55,081 bases of DNA, taken from Saprospira grandis DSM 2844. Its GTDB lineage: Bacteria; Bacteroidota; Bacteroidia; Chitinophagales; Saprospiraceae. Below, in pieces: positions 8,343 through 17,588 of this stretch (positions within the stretch are counted from its first letter, which is position 1; each line of letters starts with the position of its first letter). Below the pieces are notes generated by a model, which had not been told where the DNA came from, did not search any database, and saw nothing but the letters and a program-made list of their open reading frames with translations. The stretch is taken from positions 1-55,081 of the forward strand of contig CAMDAB010000006.1 in the NCBI GenBank assembly GCA_945888475.1. Direction: 5' to 3'. The translations under genes and the position numbers were made by a program.

Positions 8343-9425
8343 ATGTCTATTATCAACGAACAATCAGAACAGTTCTTATCAAAATATTTGAACAATACGG
8401 CCCCTACTGGCTTCGAAATGCCGGGGCAACAACTCTGGCTCGAATACATCAAACCTTATATTCACGACTATAAAGTCGATAATTATGGTACAGTTTACGG
8501 AATTATTAATCCGGAATCCGATTACAGAGTGGTCATCGAAGCACATGCCGATGAGATTGGCTGGTATGTAAATCATATTTCAAAAGACGGTTTTATCAGA
8601 GTGATTCGAAACGGTGGTTCCGATGTAGTTATTACACCGTCAATGCGGGTAAATATTCATACAGCCAAGGGATTGGTTCGAGGTGTTTTTGGTTGGCCTG
8701 CCATACATGTACGTCAAGGATCGGATGCGAATCTTGCACCTACGCTGGATAATATTTTCATCGACATTGGAGCAGACAGCAAGGAAGAAGTAGAGGCAAT
8801 GGATATTCATGTAGGTTGTGTCATCACCTTCGACGACGGATTTGAAATCATCAACAACCGTTACTATACCGGCCGTGCTTTAGATAACCGTATTGGAGGG
8901 TTTTGTATAGCAGAAGTAGCTCGCCTACTGCATGAAAACAATATCAAATTGCCCTTTGGATTGTATATAGTCAATTCTGTACAGGAAGAGGTTGGTCTTC
9001 GTGGTGCCGAAATGGTTACCCACAGCATTAAACCCCATGTGGCGATTATCACCGATGTTTCGCACAATACTAACACACCACTGATGAAGGCCGAAAAACT
9101 AGGCGACATAAAAGGTGGTGCTGGGCCCGATCTGACAGTTGCCCCTGCTGTGCACAACAACCTACTTAAAATGATTATTGAAACAGCCAGAGAAAAAGGT
9201 ATTCCTTATCAGATGAGTGCCTCCTCCCGGGTTACGGGTACTGATACCGATGCTTTTGCCTATTCCAACGGAGGAGTACCATCTGCACTGATTTCTTTGC
9301 CATTAAAATATATGCATACAACTGTGGAAATGGCCCACAAGGCAGATGTTGAAAATGTGATTCGGCTAATATATGAAACGGTTCAAAAGTTAGAATACAA
9401 AAAGGATTTCCGATACTTTAGTTGA
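8343..9425 (+). CDS. M42 family metallopeptidase (FrvX-like aminopeptidase)
   Basis: 360 residues counted from ATG at 8343; a TTG two codons earlier is a less likely start. The di-metal aminopeptidase ligands are all present: EAHADEIG (His 68, Asp 70), ALDNRIGG (Asp 181), QEEVGLRG (catalytic Glu 215/216), ITDVSHN (Asp 238) and KYMHTTVEM near the C-terminus. Proteins of this family form cytoplasmic tetrahedral peptidases that trim peptides from the N-terminus. A strong bidirectional terminator follows directly. Confidence 0.92.
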   Translation: MSIINEQSEQFLSKYLNNTAPTGFEMPGQQLWLEYIKPYIHDYKVDNYGTVYGIINPESDYRVVIEAHADEIGWYVNHISKDGFIRVIRNGGSDVVITPSMRVNIHTAKGLVRGVFGWPAIHVRQGSDANLAPTLDNIFIDIGADSKEEVEAMDIHVGCVITFDDGFEIINNRYYTGRALDNRIGGFCIAEVARLLHENNIKLPFGLYIVNSVQEEVGLRGAEMVTHSIKPHVAIITDVSHNTNTPLMKAEKLGDIKGGAGPDLTVAPAVHNNLLKMIIETAREKGIPYQMSASSRVTGTDTDAFAYSNGGVPSALISLPLKYMHTTVEMAHKADVENVIRLIYETVQKLEYKKDFRYFS

Positions 9426-9430
9426 TTATC

Positions 9431-9468
9431 AAAAATGCAGCAAATCTGAGGAGATTTGCTGCATTTTT
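9431..9468. terminator. Bidirectional terminator
   Basis: A 17-base perfect stem (AAAAATGCAGCAAATCT and its complement) with a 4-base loop, A-run on one side and T-run on the other. It lies between the convergent M42 gene and the small CxxC protein gene and can serve both. Confidence 0.9.
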
Positions 9469-9471
9469 ATT

Positions 9472-9765
9472 TTATTTCCAATCATGTGGTTCCAGTAATG
9501 ATCTTAAATCTGAAAGCTGCTCAGCCTCTCCTATCTTCCTTCGTTCTCTGTACCAGATAAAACCAAGTGTCCCAAGCAAAATGTATGGGAATCCAAGCAT
9601 GTACATAATACCTGCATTCAAACCCGTTGCTTTTGTTCCACCCGACTTTAAGTCTGCTTCAGCTGACATACGACACATTGGGCATTGAGCATTTAAATCG
9701 CTATGCGTTCCGCTTGAAATAAATAGAATTGCAACTAAAAGAAATTTAATTAAGCTGTATTTCAT
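9472..9765 (-). CDS. Small membrane protein with CPMC motif
   Basis: 97 residues: a signal peptide or first membrane segment (KFLLVAILFISSG), then NAQCPMCRMSAEADLKSG and a second membrane helix (MYMLGFPYILLGTLGFIWY). The CPMC pair would lie outside the cytoplasmic membrane and could bind a metal such as copper or undergo thiol exchange. It is the last gene of the Sco-like/DUF420 operon, 10 bases after DUF420, so a role in oxidase metal centre assembly is a reasonable inference. No named family was recognised. Confidence 0.7.
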   Translation of the reverse strand: MKYSLIKFLLVAILFISSGTHSDLNAQCPMCRMSAEADLKSGGTKATGLNAGIMYMLGFPYILLGTLGFIWYRERRKIGEAEQLSDLRSLLEPHDWK

Positions 9766-9775
9766 ACAATATATT

Positions 9776-10309
9776 TTATGTGTAGTAAGGTGATATCATT
9801 AAGTAACACAAAACTCCAGTTATACTAACATAGAGCCAAACCGGATAGGCAATTTTAACAAGTTTCTTATGTTTTTCAATCTGTCCACTGTATCCGTATA
9901 AAAAAGCAAACAATACCAGGGGAGCCTGTACCGCAGCTAGAATTATATGACTGATAAGCAAGGGGTAGTAAATATAACCAATTGTGCCCTGATATTTTGT
10001 CGAATCGGTTATGATATGATAAAAAACGTACAATAATAAAAACAATAGGGATATAGCCATCGCAAAATAAATCAGTCTACTGTGCATTCTGATGTTTTTT
10101 TGTTTGACGGCTATCAAAGCGCCTATTAGCGTTACAGCCGATATGCTGTTCAACACTGCATTAATCTTTGGCAAAATATGTGGGTCGAAGGGTAAGTCTA
10201 CCTTTAATCTGATACCGAATAATATAACTACTGCCAATGGAAGGGCAATTGATATAATCGTTATAAAACGATTTAATTTTTTGAGTTGCAATTCGCTGAG
10301 TGAAGGCAT
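9776..10309 (-). CDS. DUF420 membrane protein
   Basis: 177 residues with five hydrophobic helices and the DUF420 pattern: a short front helix, conserved histidines in the middle segments (MHSRLIYFAM, FYHIITDS, ISHIILAAVQAPLVL) and HKKLVKIAYPVWLYVSITGV near the end. DUF420 genes commonly sit beside cytochrome oxidase and Sco genes and resemble CtaG/CtaM-type assembly factors. Here it is 2 bases behind the Sco-like gene. A function in haem or copper insertion is inferred from context. Confidence 0.82.
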   Translation of the reverse strand: MPSLSELQLKKLNRFITIISIALPLAVVILFGIRLKVDLPFDPHILPKINAVLNSISAVTLIGALIAVKQKNIRMHSRLIYFAMAISLLFLLLYVFYHIITDSTKYQGTIGYIYYPLLISHIILAAVQAPLVLFAFLYGYSGQIEKHKKLVKIAYPVWLYVSITGVLCYLMISPYYT

Positions 10310-10311
10310 AT

Positions 10312-10995
10312 TTATTGGTACAAATCTTTTTCTCTTTTATATTTTATTTTTTTTCGATCCTCTTTAGCTGGTAGTAGCATGGTAGAATGTCGCATTAGGT
10401 TGTTAATTTCTGTTGATTTGGTAGCATCATAATAATTGGCAATTATACCTTTTCTGTCGGCTAGTAGAATAGTTTTTACTGCTTTTATACTGTCTACCTT
10501 TAATTTTTTTAAGAAATCATACATATCGTCATTTGAGACCAATATTTCCCAACTTGATGTGTCGGGTTTGTATTTGTCAATTAGTTTCTTTAAAGAATCT
10601 AAAGGTTCATCGTTCAAGACATAAGTTAAAAGCTGAACCCTTTTAGTTTTTTTGGCAAACTCTTTCTGAATTCGTTTCATCTCATACCAAACAGAGTCGC
10701 AATCTTTGCAATTGTTATCATAAAACTGAACTACAATGATTTTCTCTTTATAAAGTGAAATATTTGTTTCAATGTTTTTATAGAGTGACAAGAAATTATT
10801 GGATGGTATTCTTATTGAATCTTTATAAAAAATCATCTCTGCTTTCAGTTTTTTATTGGCTTTAAGACCAGAACTAGAAAGGTAAACTGTTAAAAGCGGA
10901 AAAATAACTAGTAAGGGAAATATTACAAAAGAAAAAATTCTAAAAATTAGATTCTTTTGTGACTTAGTATTGCTATTGCTTTCAGAATTATTCAT
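10312..10995 (-). CDS. Sco-like / thioredoxin-fold membrane-anchored protein
   Basis: 227 residues: a cytoplasmic tail, one membrane anchor (about 20-43) and a thioredoxin-like domain outside the membrane with VVQFYDNNCKDCDSVW. In this gene position Bacteroidota usually carry a Sco1/SenC protein that delivers copper to CuA, with a CxxxC pair and a distant histidine. Here the pair is CKDC (CxxC), and the distant region reads LADRKGIIANYY without the usual DHxxxxYL histidine arrangement, so it may be a thiol reductant rather than a copper carrier. Promoter at 11067-11098. Confidence 0.7.
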   Translation of the reverse strand: MNNSESNSNTKSQKNLIFRIFSFVIFPLLVIFPLLTVYLSSSGLKANKKLKAEMIFYKDSIRIPSNNFLSLYKNIETNISLYKEKIIVVQFYDNNCKDCDSVWYEMKRIQKEFAKKTKRVQLLTYVLNDEPLDSLKKLIDKYKPDTSSWEILVSNDDMYDFLKKLKVDSIKAVKTILLADRKGIIANYYDATKSTEINNLMRHSTMLLPAKEDRKKIKYKREKDLYQ

Positions 10996-11066
10996 TAATT
11001 GAACGGTTGGTAATTACTATATAATGCCTAATAGCGCATTTTGTTTAAAATTTTTTCCTAAAGGTA

Positions 11067-11098
11067 CAAAGATAAAACCCTTAAATGAATAAAACAAA
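11067..11098 (-). promoter_or_regulatory. Promoter of the Sco-like/DUF420 operon
   Basis: Minus-strand TTTG (11098-11095), 20 bases, TATCTTTG (11074-11067), an exact consensus match. The -33 box lies inside the T-run of the oxidase operon terminator. Confidence 0.7.
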
Positions 11099-11124
11099 AA
11101 GCGTCTGAGAATATCCCAGACGCT
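11094..11124 (-). terminator. Terminator of the act-cox operon
   Basis: GCGTCTG (11101-11107) pairs with CAGACGC (11117-11123), followed on the minus strand by a T-rich run. It closes the long respiratory transcript after coxD. Confidence 0.85.
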
Positions 11125-11145
11125 CATTAAATTATGTAGTAAATT

Positions 11146-11580
11146 TTAAAGAAAATTAATTTCTGTTGAAATATATTCTTTAGGTTGTATCAAGGAAGTT
11201 TTTTTGTCTTTAGGTACAATTTGTGACTCCTTGTTTTTGTCATTAACATAGTTTTGATTATTGTTCCAGGATTTACCTTCCCAAAGAAAAGCTGTAATTG
11301 CCCAGATAAAAATTAGCATAGGTAGTACTACAGAAGCTGCCATACCTTTTGTCTCATGTCCAAGGTGCATAAATATACTAACAATGTAATAAGCCTTATA
11401 CAATGAAAAAACTATCATTATAGGTGTCATCAAAATGATTTTTGGCAATTTAAACCCTTCTATAATGTGTCCGTTTCCAACCAAGGCTATACCTACTTCA
11501 ATGAATGTTACAATCAAAAGAATAATAAAACCTTTAACGGCTACTCCTAGATCTTCTTTTACGGTAGTATGATGTCCCAT
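11146..11580 (-). CDS. coxD: Cytochrome c oxidase subunit IV
   Basis: 144 residues with three membrane helices. The KAYYIVSIFMHLGHE signature between helices 2 and 3 is characteristic of the bacterial subunit IV family, which stabilises the oxidase core. A polar tail of about 40 residues follows the third helix (FIWAITAFLWEGKSW). Last gene of the respiratory block, immediately before its terminator. Confidence 0.88.
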   Translation of the reverse strand: MGHHTTVKEDLGVAVKGFIILLIVTFIEVGIALVGNGHIIEGFKLPKIILMTPIMIVFSLYKAYYIVSIFMHLGHETKGMAASVVLPMLIFIWAITAFLWEGKSWNNNQNYVNDKNKESQIVPKDKKTSLIQPKEYISTEINFL

Positions 11581-11611
11581 TTTTTTACAGTTTACGATTT
11601 AAAAATTAGTA

Positions 11612-12595
11612 TTAGAGAAGGTAGAATGCAAGGAATACAAATACCCATACAAGGTCAACAAAGTGCCAGTAAAGACCAACTTTTTCAACCATTTCATATC
11701 CATTTTTTCTGGCTACGTAGGTACCATTCCACGATTGTATAGCAATAATTAAGAGAAATACAACCCCAGATAATACGTGGAAACCGTGAAAACCAGTAAT
11801 AAAAAAGAATAGCGTACCAAAAGATTTAGGCCCATATTGTTCTGTTTTTACAACACCTGCTTCAGTTTTGTATGCGCCAGGTGCATAATCGTGAAAATGA
11901 TGGCTGTAGGTAATCAGATAAGGAGTAGATACTTCAATATCCATTTTTTTGGGCAACTTATCTTCATGATCTCTCTTCTCAAAGTATTTAGTACCATCCT
12001 TATCCTTAAAGTAATAAGTTTCATGATCTGATACTTTCTCTTTGGACCAACCTTTTGCAGCTGCTTCTTTTTCAAGTTCAGCAAAAGTTAGATATTTGCC
12101 TTTTTCAACATGCGCAGAAAAGGGATTGATATAAACATTCATACCTTCTGTGTACATAAGGTTTGTCCACTCCCAAGCTTGGCAGCCTAAGAAAACAGCA
12201 CCACCAAAGACTGTTATTATCAACCAATTTATAACACCATTTTTGTTTTCTCTTTTACCTTCCTGTACCGCACGCAAAACTGTAACAGAACTAACAATTA
12301 GAACAAAAGTCATAAAAGTTACAAAAATAAGAGGGGCATGAGAAATGCCGAATGGAGCAGTCTGAAAAACAAAATCAGGAACAGGCCAGGTATCCATACT
12401 GAATCTTAATGCTCCGTAAGCAATCAGAAATCCACCAAAAGTAAAGGCATCTGATAGAAGGAAATACCACATCATGAGTTTACCATAACTAGCGCGGAAA
12501 GGTTCTTTACCTCCACCCCAAAGCTCATTGTCCTTTACATCGTGTGAGTGGCCGTGCTCATGTTCCTGTGTTTCGATTACAGTCTCGTTTGCCAT
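11612..12595 (-). CDS. coxC: Cytochrome c oxidase subunit III, long form
   Basis: 327 residues of the subunit III fold: FRASYGKLMMWYFLLSDAFTFGG (quoted in part: KLMMWYFLLSDAFTFGG) at the front and FFFITGFHGFHVLSGV, GLYWHFVDLVWVFVF at the end. Between helices, residues about 128-235 form a hydrophilic insert with YYFKDKDGTKYF and SHHFHDYAPG. The N-terminus is histidine-rich (QEHEHGHSHD). Subunit III has no redox centre and stabilises the core enzyme. A shorter paralogue lies directly upstream. Confidence 0.92.
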   Translation of the reverse strand: MANETVIETQEHEHGHSHDVKDNELWGGGKEPFRASYGKLMMWYFLLSDAFTFGGFLIAYGALRFSMDTWPVPDFVFQTAPFGISHAPLIFVTFMTFVLIVSSVTVLRAVQEGKRENKNGVINWLIITVFGGAVFLGCQAWEWTNLMYTEGMNVYINPFSAHVEKGKYLTFAELEKEAAAKGWSKEKVSDHETYYFKDKDGTKYFEKRDHEDKLPKKMDIEVSTPYLITYSHHFHDYAPGAYKTEAGVVKTEQYGPKSFGTLFFFITGFHGFHVLSGVVFLLIIAIQSWNGTYVARKNGYEMVEKVGLYWHFVDLVWVFVFLAFYLL

Positions 12596-12625
12596 TGTAA
12601 ATCAATTTATTATTTAACGAAAGAA

Positions 12626-13201
12626 TTATTGTTGTATAATTAAAAAAACCAAAAGATAAACCCAAAGTAAATCAACAAAATGCCAATAAGTGTAAGTTAA
12701 CTCTAACTTTAAAGTTCTTTTGTCACTGGGATAATCAAATCTTTTACGAATTATTCCTATCAATGTTACTAACAATGCTGCTATACCACCTATAACATGA
12801 AGTATGTGCGCATATGTTATCAGATAAAAGAAAGAACTTGATTGGTTTGTAGATATGCTAATATCTATTCTGTGTAAACTTTGCCATCCCAGATATTGCA
12901 GTAAAACAAAGAGCAAACCTAGGCCAAAACCACTATAAAATAAAATCTTAAAAAGTTTTATATTGGCTTCAAGATATGCTTTTTTTGAAATGTAAAAACA
13001 TAAACTACTTAACAAAATAGTTATGGTGCTTATATAAAATTCGACTGGCAAAGGAAAAGATAACCAATTTCCGGCAGATTTTCTTACGATATAAGCGCTG
13101 GTAAATGCAGAAAAGAACATAATCATACTGACTATGGCCATCCAAAGTGCAAACTTTTTCGGGTGAATTCTTTTCAATTTTACATCTGTTAATGTACTCA
13201 T
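12626..13201 (-). CDS. Cytochrome c oxidase subunit III-like protein, short form
   Basis: 191 residues, five membrane helices, with YAHILHVIGGIAALLV and TYWHFVDLLWVYLLV matching subunit III helices. It lacks the insert and histidine-rich tail of its neighbour. Tandem short and long subunit III genes are usual in Bacteroidota oxidase operons. Lies 3 bases after ctaB's stop, so translation is probably coupled. Confidence 0.88.
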   Translation of the reverse strand: MSTLTDVKLKRIHPKKFALWMAIVSMIMFFSAFTSAYIVRKSAGNWLSFPLPVEFYISTITILLSSLCFYISKKAYLEANIKLFKILFYSGFGLGLLFVLLQYLGWQSLHRIDISISTNQSSSFFYLITYAHILHVIGGIAALLVTLIGIIRKRFDYPSDKRTLKLELTYTYWHFVDLLWVYLLVFLIIQQ

Positions 13202-13204
13202 TTT

Positions 13205-14104
13205 TTATAATTTATCAGCCATTAATGCAATGAAAACAATTACCTGGTATATTAGAGATGCAAACATTAATTTTTTTGCAGCTTCATTTGAAGTTTTAAA
13301 ATATAAGTTGATAGCAAACCATAGAAACATTAAGCCTGATAAAAACATAATTACACATGCTATTAATCCCGAGATACCAAGATAAAATGGTGTATAACTG
13401 ATACCTAATAGACAAATAATGTAAAATATAATTTGTAGCGCGGAGCTTTTATTTCTACCATCTTTTTTCAAACTTGGGAGAAGGTAAAAATTTGCTTTGG
13501 CATAATCATCATAAACTAACCAGGCTATAGCCCAAAAATGAGGAAACTGCCAAATGAATTGTAAGGTAAATAAAAAAACTGCTTGCGTTTCGAGTGTTCC
13601 ATTTGGTGTAGCAGCTACCCAACCAATTGCCATAGGTAAGGCACCCGGAACTGCACCTATCCAAACTGCAGCAGGTGATACCCTTTTCATTGGTGTGTAA
13701 ATAAAGGCATAACTAACAAGGGAAAAAGCACCTAGCACAGCTGTTAGTGCATTAAAACTTGCAAGTATTAAAATACCTGAGGCACCGGATAAGCCTGCAA
13801 TGAGAACTGCTTCGGATATTTCCATTCTGCCAGCAGGAAGTGGACGATTTTGAGTGCGCTGCATCAGCTTGTCAGTTTCTTTTTCCAAAACCTGATTTAA
13901 AGCATTTGCTGAAGCGGTAACTAAAAAACCTCCTATAGCCAGAAGTAAAAATCCTTGAATGCTAATGGTTTCAGAACCAAGATAATATGCTGTGCAAGCA
14001 GAAAAAACAACCGATAAAGCAAGCCGAAACTTTACCAAAGCCTGAATGTCTTTGATTCTTTGACCTAAACCGGTCGCTTTATCGGATGTTATGTAGGGTT
14101 TCAA
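13205..14104 (-). CDS. ctaB: Protohaem IX farnesyltransferase (haem O synthase)
   Basis: Converts haem B to haem O, the precursor of haem A for the oxidase. The 299 residues contain the UbiA-type prenyl-diphosphate site ANALNQVLEKETDKLMQRT followed by NRPLPAGRM, and the second Asp motif YDDYAKANFYLLP. About nine membrane helices. The start appears to be TTG at 14104; there is no alternative ATG before the conserved part. No ctaA is in the window. Confidence 0.93.
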   Translation of the reverse strand: MKPYITSDKATGLGQRIKDIQALVKFRLALSVVFSACTAYYLGSETISIQGFLLLAIGGFLVTASANALNQVLEKETDKLMQRTQNRPLPAGRMEISEAVLIAGLSGASGILILASFNALTAVLGAFSLVSYAFIYTPMKRVSPAAVWIGAVPGALPMAIGWVAATPNGTLETQAVFLFTLQFIWQFPHFWAIAWLVYDDYAKANFYLLPSLKKDGRNKSSALQIIFYIICLLGISYTPFYLGISGLIACVIMFLSGLMFLWFAINLYFKTSNEAAKKLMFASLIYQVIVFIALMADKL

Positions 14105-14148
14105 AACTAAAAACCTTGAGTTTTATTCTTTAAAATTTTTTAACAGGA

Positions 14149-16017
14149 CTAATGACTGCTGCCACCATCTACCTCACCTTCAGCTAAAGGCTCTGTCTGT
14201 AATATAAATTCACGGTCGGGATATCTATTAAGATCATAAGGCCAGCGATGTACGTGAGGAATATCACCTTCCCAGTTACCATGACCGGCTTTGATAGGTG
14301 CAGTCCATTCAAGAGTAGTAGCACCCCATGGATTCATCTCTGTTTGTACCTTACCTCTGTAGATTGAATAAAAGAAATTTATCACAAATAATAACTGGAG
14401 GAAAAATACGATTATAGCAGCAACTGTTATGAATTGGTTCATCGCATCAAACTGGTCAAATGCTTGAAAAGTGTCAAAGCTATAATAGCGCCTTGGTACA
14501 CCTGCCATACCCTGATAGTGCATTGGGCCGAAGATGGCATAAGCACCGATCATAGTACCCCAAAAATGAATTTGACCAAGGGTTTCATTCATAAATCTAC
14601 CAAACATTCGAGGGAACCAGTGATAAATACCTGCGAACATACCAAACATTGCAGAAACACCCATCACAACGTGAAAGTGAGCTACTACAAAGTAAGTATC
14701 ATGTTGTTGAATATCGATAATGGAGTTTCCAAGGAAAAGACCGGTTAGACCACCAGATATAAAAAGAGAAACAAAACCAATAGAGAATAGCGAAGCTGAA
14801 TTATATCTGAAATTACCTCCCCAGATTGTAGCAATCCAGTTGAACACCTTAACAGCTGATGGAACAGCTATGATAAGCGTAAATAATACAAATATATTGG
14901 AAATGAAAGGATTTAGACCAGTCATATACATGTGGTGCGCCCAAACTAAGAATGAAAGTACACCGATTGCTAATATTGAGAAAACCATTGCTTTGTAACC
15001 AAATATAGGTTTACGAGCATGTACTGCAAGTACCTCAGATACAATACCCATAGCTGGAAGTATTATTATATAAACTTCGGGGTGACCAAGGAACCAGAAA
15101 AGATGTTGAAACAAAATTGCATTACCACCAACACGCTCTGTGAGTGCTTCGCCTGCAATATAAATCTCATCCAAGAAGAAACTTGTTCCAAGCGCACGGT
15201 CAAAAAGAACCATGAAGAAACCTGATGCAATTACCGGAAAAGAAAGTAGACCCAAAATGGCAGTTACAAGGAATGCCCATATGGTTAGTGGCATACGGAA
15301 CATGGTCATCCCTTTAGTTCTCATATTCAACACAGTTGTAATGTAATTGATACCACCAAGTAACACAGAAACAACAAAAAAGACCAAACTTATCAACCAT
15401 AGTGTCATGCCACCTTTTGACCCATCAGATGCCTGAGGCAATGCACTCAACGGCGGGTAACCTGTCCAACCACCAGAAAAAGGACCAGTGTTGAGGAACA
15501 AAGAAAAAAGAAGAATAGCACCTGAAAGGAAAAAGAACCAATATGACAACATATTCAATAGAGGTGATGCCATATCTCTAGCTCCAATTTGTAGTGGTAT
15601 GAGTAAATTGGAAAAAGTACCAGATAAACCTGCTGTCAATACAAAGAATACAATAATAGTTCCATGCATTGTTACTAAAGCGTAGTAAAAATCCGGGCTT
15701 AATTTACCTGCTCCTGTAGAAGGATCAATATCAATCCAACCGCCAAGAAGAGGCTGAAGCCATGATATATCAGCATCAGGAAATCCTAATTGAAGACGGA
15801 AGATTACTGACATACCAGCACCAATAATAGCCCAAAACATACCTGTAATGAGGAACTGTTTAGAGATAGTTTTATGGTCTAAGCTAAACAGATATCTGTC
15901 TATAAAAGAGGATTGGTATTTATCACCATGGTGTTCGTCGTGACCGTGACCATGATCGTGCCCATGGTCTTCGCCATGTACAAGTTGTTCTTTTTCTGTG
16001 ATTGTGATATCAGCCAT
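14149..16017 (-). CDS. coxA: Cytochrome c oxidase subunit I
   Basis: Catalytic subunit of an aa3-type oxidase that reduces oxygen to water and pumps protons. 622 residues, about twelve helices. Metal sites are intact: WFLGHPEVYIIILPAMG (CuB His and the crosslinked Tyr), WAHHMYMTG (CuB histidines), and HDTYFVVAHFHVVMG (haem ligands). The N-terminal tail before helix 1 is unusually histidine-rich (HGEDHGHDHGHGHDEHHGD), a possible copper or zinc binding stretch. Lies between coxB and ctaB. Confidence 0.97.
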   Translation of the reverse strand: MADITITEKEQLVHGEDHGHDHGHGHDEHHGDKYQSSFIDRYLFSLDHKTISKQFLITGMFWAIIGAGMSVIFRLQLGFPDADISWLQPLLGGWIDIDPSTGAGKLSPDFYYALVTMHGTIIVFFVLTAGLSGTFSNLLIPLQIGARDMASPLLNMLSYWFFFLSGAILLFSLFLNTGPFSGGWTGYPPLSALPQASDGSKGGMTLWLISLVFFVVSVLLGGINYITTVLNMRTKGMTMFRMPLTIWAFLVTAILGLLSFPVIASGFFMVLFDRALGTSFFLDEIYIAGEALTERVGGNAILFQHLFWFLGHPEVYIIILPAMGIVSEVLAVHARKPIFGYKAMVFSILAIGVLSFLVWAHHMYMTGLNPFISNIFVLFTLIIAVPSAVKVFNWIATIWGGNFRYNSASLFSIGFVSLFISGGLTGLFLGNSIIDIQQHDTYFVVAHFHVVMGVSAMFGMFAGIYHWFPRMFGRFMNETLGQIHFWGTMIGAYAIFGPMHYQGMAGVPRRYYSFDTFQAFDQFDAMNQFITVAAIIVFFLQLLFVINFFYSIYRGKVQTEMNPWGATTLEWTAPIKAGHGNWEGDIPHVHRWPYDLNRYPDREFILQTEPLAEGEVDGGSSH

Positions 16018-16092
16018 AATGACTAGTTTTTATAGTTGAGTTAACAAAATTTCAAGACTATTAATACTTATTCAAAACAAATGTTCAAAAAA

Positions 16093-17469
16093 TCAGATTG
16101 CTTTTTTGGGTTCTGTTTTAACGGAATCCTGTGGCGCTTTATCTTTTTCTTCAGTATTTTCACTTGGTAAGACTGCCGCAGCTACAGATAATGCCTTAGC
16201 AGTTGCATTTTCAGATTCCTGAAGGTTAAGCGTTTTTCTGGTTATTTTCAGAGCAGCTTTCAACTCTGTAACAGCATTATTAAGTTTGTCAGATTCGGTA
16301 GGGCTAGCTTTTGCAGCAAGTGCAACTACTTTTCCAAGGGCATCTTTAACTTTTTCCTTGTTTACCAATAATTTTTTGAAATCATTAGCTTTTTGTTTGA
16401 TAGGAGAGTTATCTTTTTCAAACACATTAGCCATATAGTGGCTAGTTTTCTCTTGCTCATCCAACCAATTTTCATATTCTTCTTCTGTAACAATCTTTAG
16501 AACTCGACGCATTGAATAATGGCCACGACCACAAAGTTCAGCACAAGCAAGCTCATATTCAAATACTTCGTATCGCTTTTTCGTTTCGTCCTTTTTGTCA
16601 GGAATGTTCCAATGGTCGAATTTTTTGTAACGTGATCTCATGGAGTCTGAAGTTACTGTTGGCGTAAATACAAAGTATGTAGGCATACCTGGCACCGCAT
16701 CCATTTTTACACGAAACTGAGGAAGATAGAAATTGTGCAATACATCGCGAGAAGTGATGCGCACTCTAACCTTTTTTCCAACTGGTAGAACAATGTCTGA
16801 TGGTTGAAAATCGTCAATATTTTTCTCATCCGTCCAATCCTGACCTAAAGGGTTTGTACCGGTGATTTTTGTAAAGTGTTTAGTTCCTAATTTATTGTCT
16901 CTACCCGGGTAGCGAATCATCCATGCAAATTGCATACCTGTAGCTTCAATTTCAATGTAATCTTTTCCGATTACTTCTTTGTCTGTAACATCTGCCATTG
17001 CAGTATTCCATGCTCTCAAACCACCAACAACGAGAAAAGTCATCACAATGGCTGGAATTAGCATCCATACCATCTCCAATCTTTCATCGTGTGACCAGTA
17101 TATAGCACGAACACCCTTTCTTCCACGGAATTTCCATCCAAAATAGAACAAAAGGAACTGACAAGCGAAAAATACGATGGCAGTAAAAAATAAAGTTATG
17201 TTGAACATATAATCTACAGAAGGACCGTGCTTCGAGGCTGCGGTATTCGGTCCCCAACCCAATATGTAGGGAATGTAATAGATAAATGAAACAACACAAA
17301 TTACAAGAAAACCAACCATAAAGACCATACCAAATGCGGCTTGGAAATTATTGTTTTCATACTCTTCAGAATTATCTTCCCGTATTGCCGAGGCCAACTC
17401 ACGGGCCTTTCCGATCTGCACGAAGAATACGGCAACCAGGACGGCGATAATTATAAATAGAAAGGTCAT
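16093..17469 (-). CDS. coxB: Cytochrome c oxidase subunit II
   Basis: Carries the CuA site that accepts electrons from cytochrome c. The 458 residues have four hydrophobic helices before the cupredoxin domain (about residues 170-330), two more than the standard subunit II. CuA ligands are present: DVLHNFYLPQFRVKMD and CAELCGRGHYSMR. There is no CxxCH, so it is not a caa3 subunit with a fused cytochrome c; instead it ends in a roughly 120-residue helical, Lys/Ala/Glu-rich tail. This fits direct electron delivery from the Act complex. Confidence 0.95.
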   Translation of the reverse strand: MTFLFIIIAVLVAVFFVQIGKARELASAIREDNSEEYENNNFQAAFGMVFMVGFLVICVVSFIYYIPYILGWGPNTAASKHGPSVDYMFNITLFFTAIVFFACQFLLFYFGWKFRGRKGVRAIYWSHDERLEMVWMLIPAIVMTFLVVGGLRAWNTAMADVTDKEVIGKDYIEIEATGMQFAWMIRYPGRDNKLGTKHFTKITGTNPLGQDWTDEKNIDDFQPSDIVLPVGKKVRVRITSRDVLHNFYLPQFRVKMDAVPGMPTYFVFTPTVTSDSMRSRYKKFDHWNIPDKKDETKKRYEVFEYELACAELCGRGHYSMRRVLKIVTEEEYENWLDEQEKTSHYMANVFEKDNSPIKQKANDFKKLLVNKEKVKDALGKVVALAAKASPTESDKLNNAVTELKAALKITRKTLNLQESENATAKALSVAAAVLPSENTEEKDKAPQDSVKTEPKKAI

Positions 17470-17513
17470 GATTAAAATTTTTAATGTTAAAGGTTGTGCT
17501 TTATTCTTATTTA

Positions 17514-17521
17514 CAAAGATA
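17514..17521 (-). promoter_or_regulatory. Possible internal promoter element before coxB
   Basis: TATCTTTG on the minus strand 45 bases before the coxB ATG matches the -7 consensus. No TTG at the right distance was found, so it is only a half match. Confidence 0.3.
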
Positions 17522-17588
17522 AGACAAGTTGAATCAAATCATCATTAGTTTTCAGCAACCGTCTCCTCTTTAGAATTATTCTAAATTA

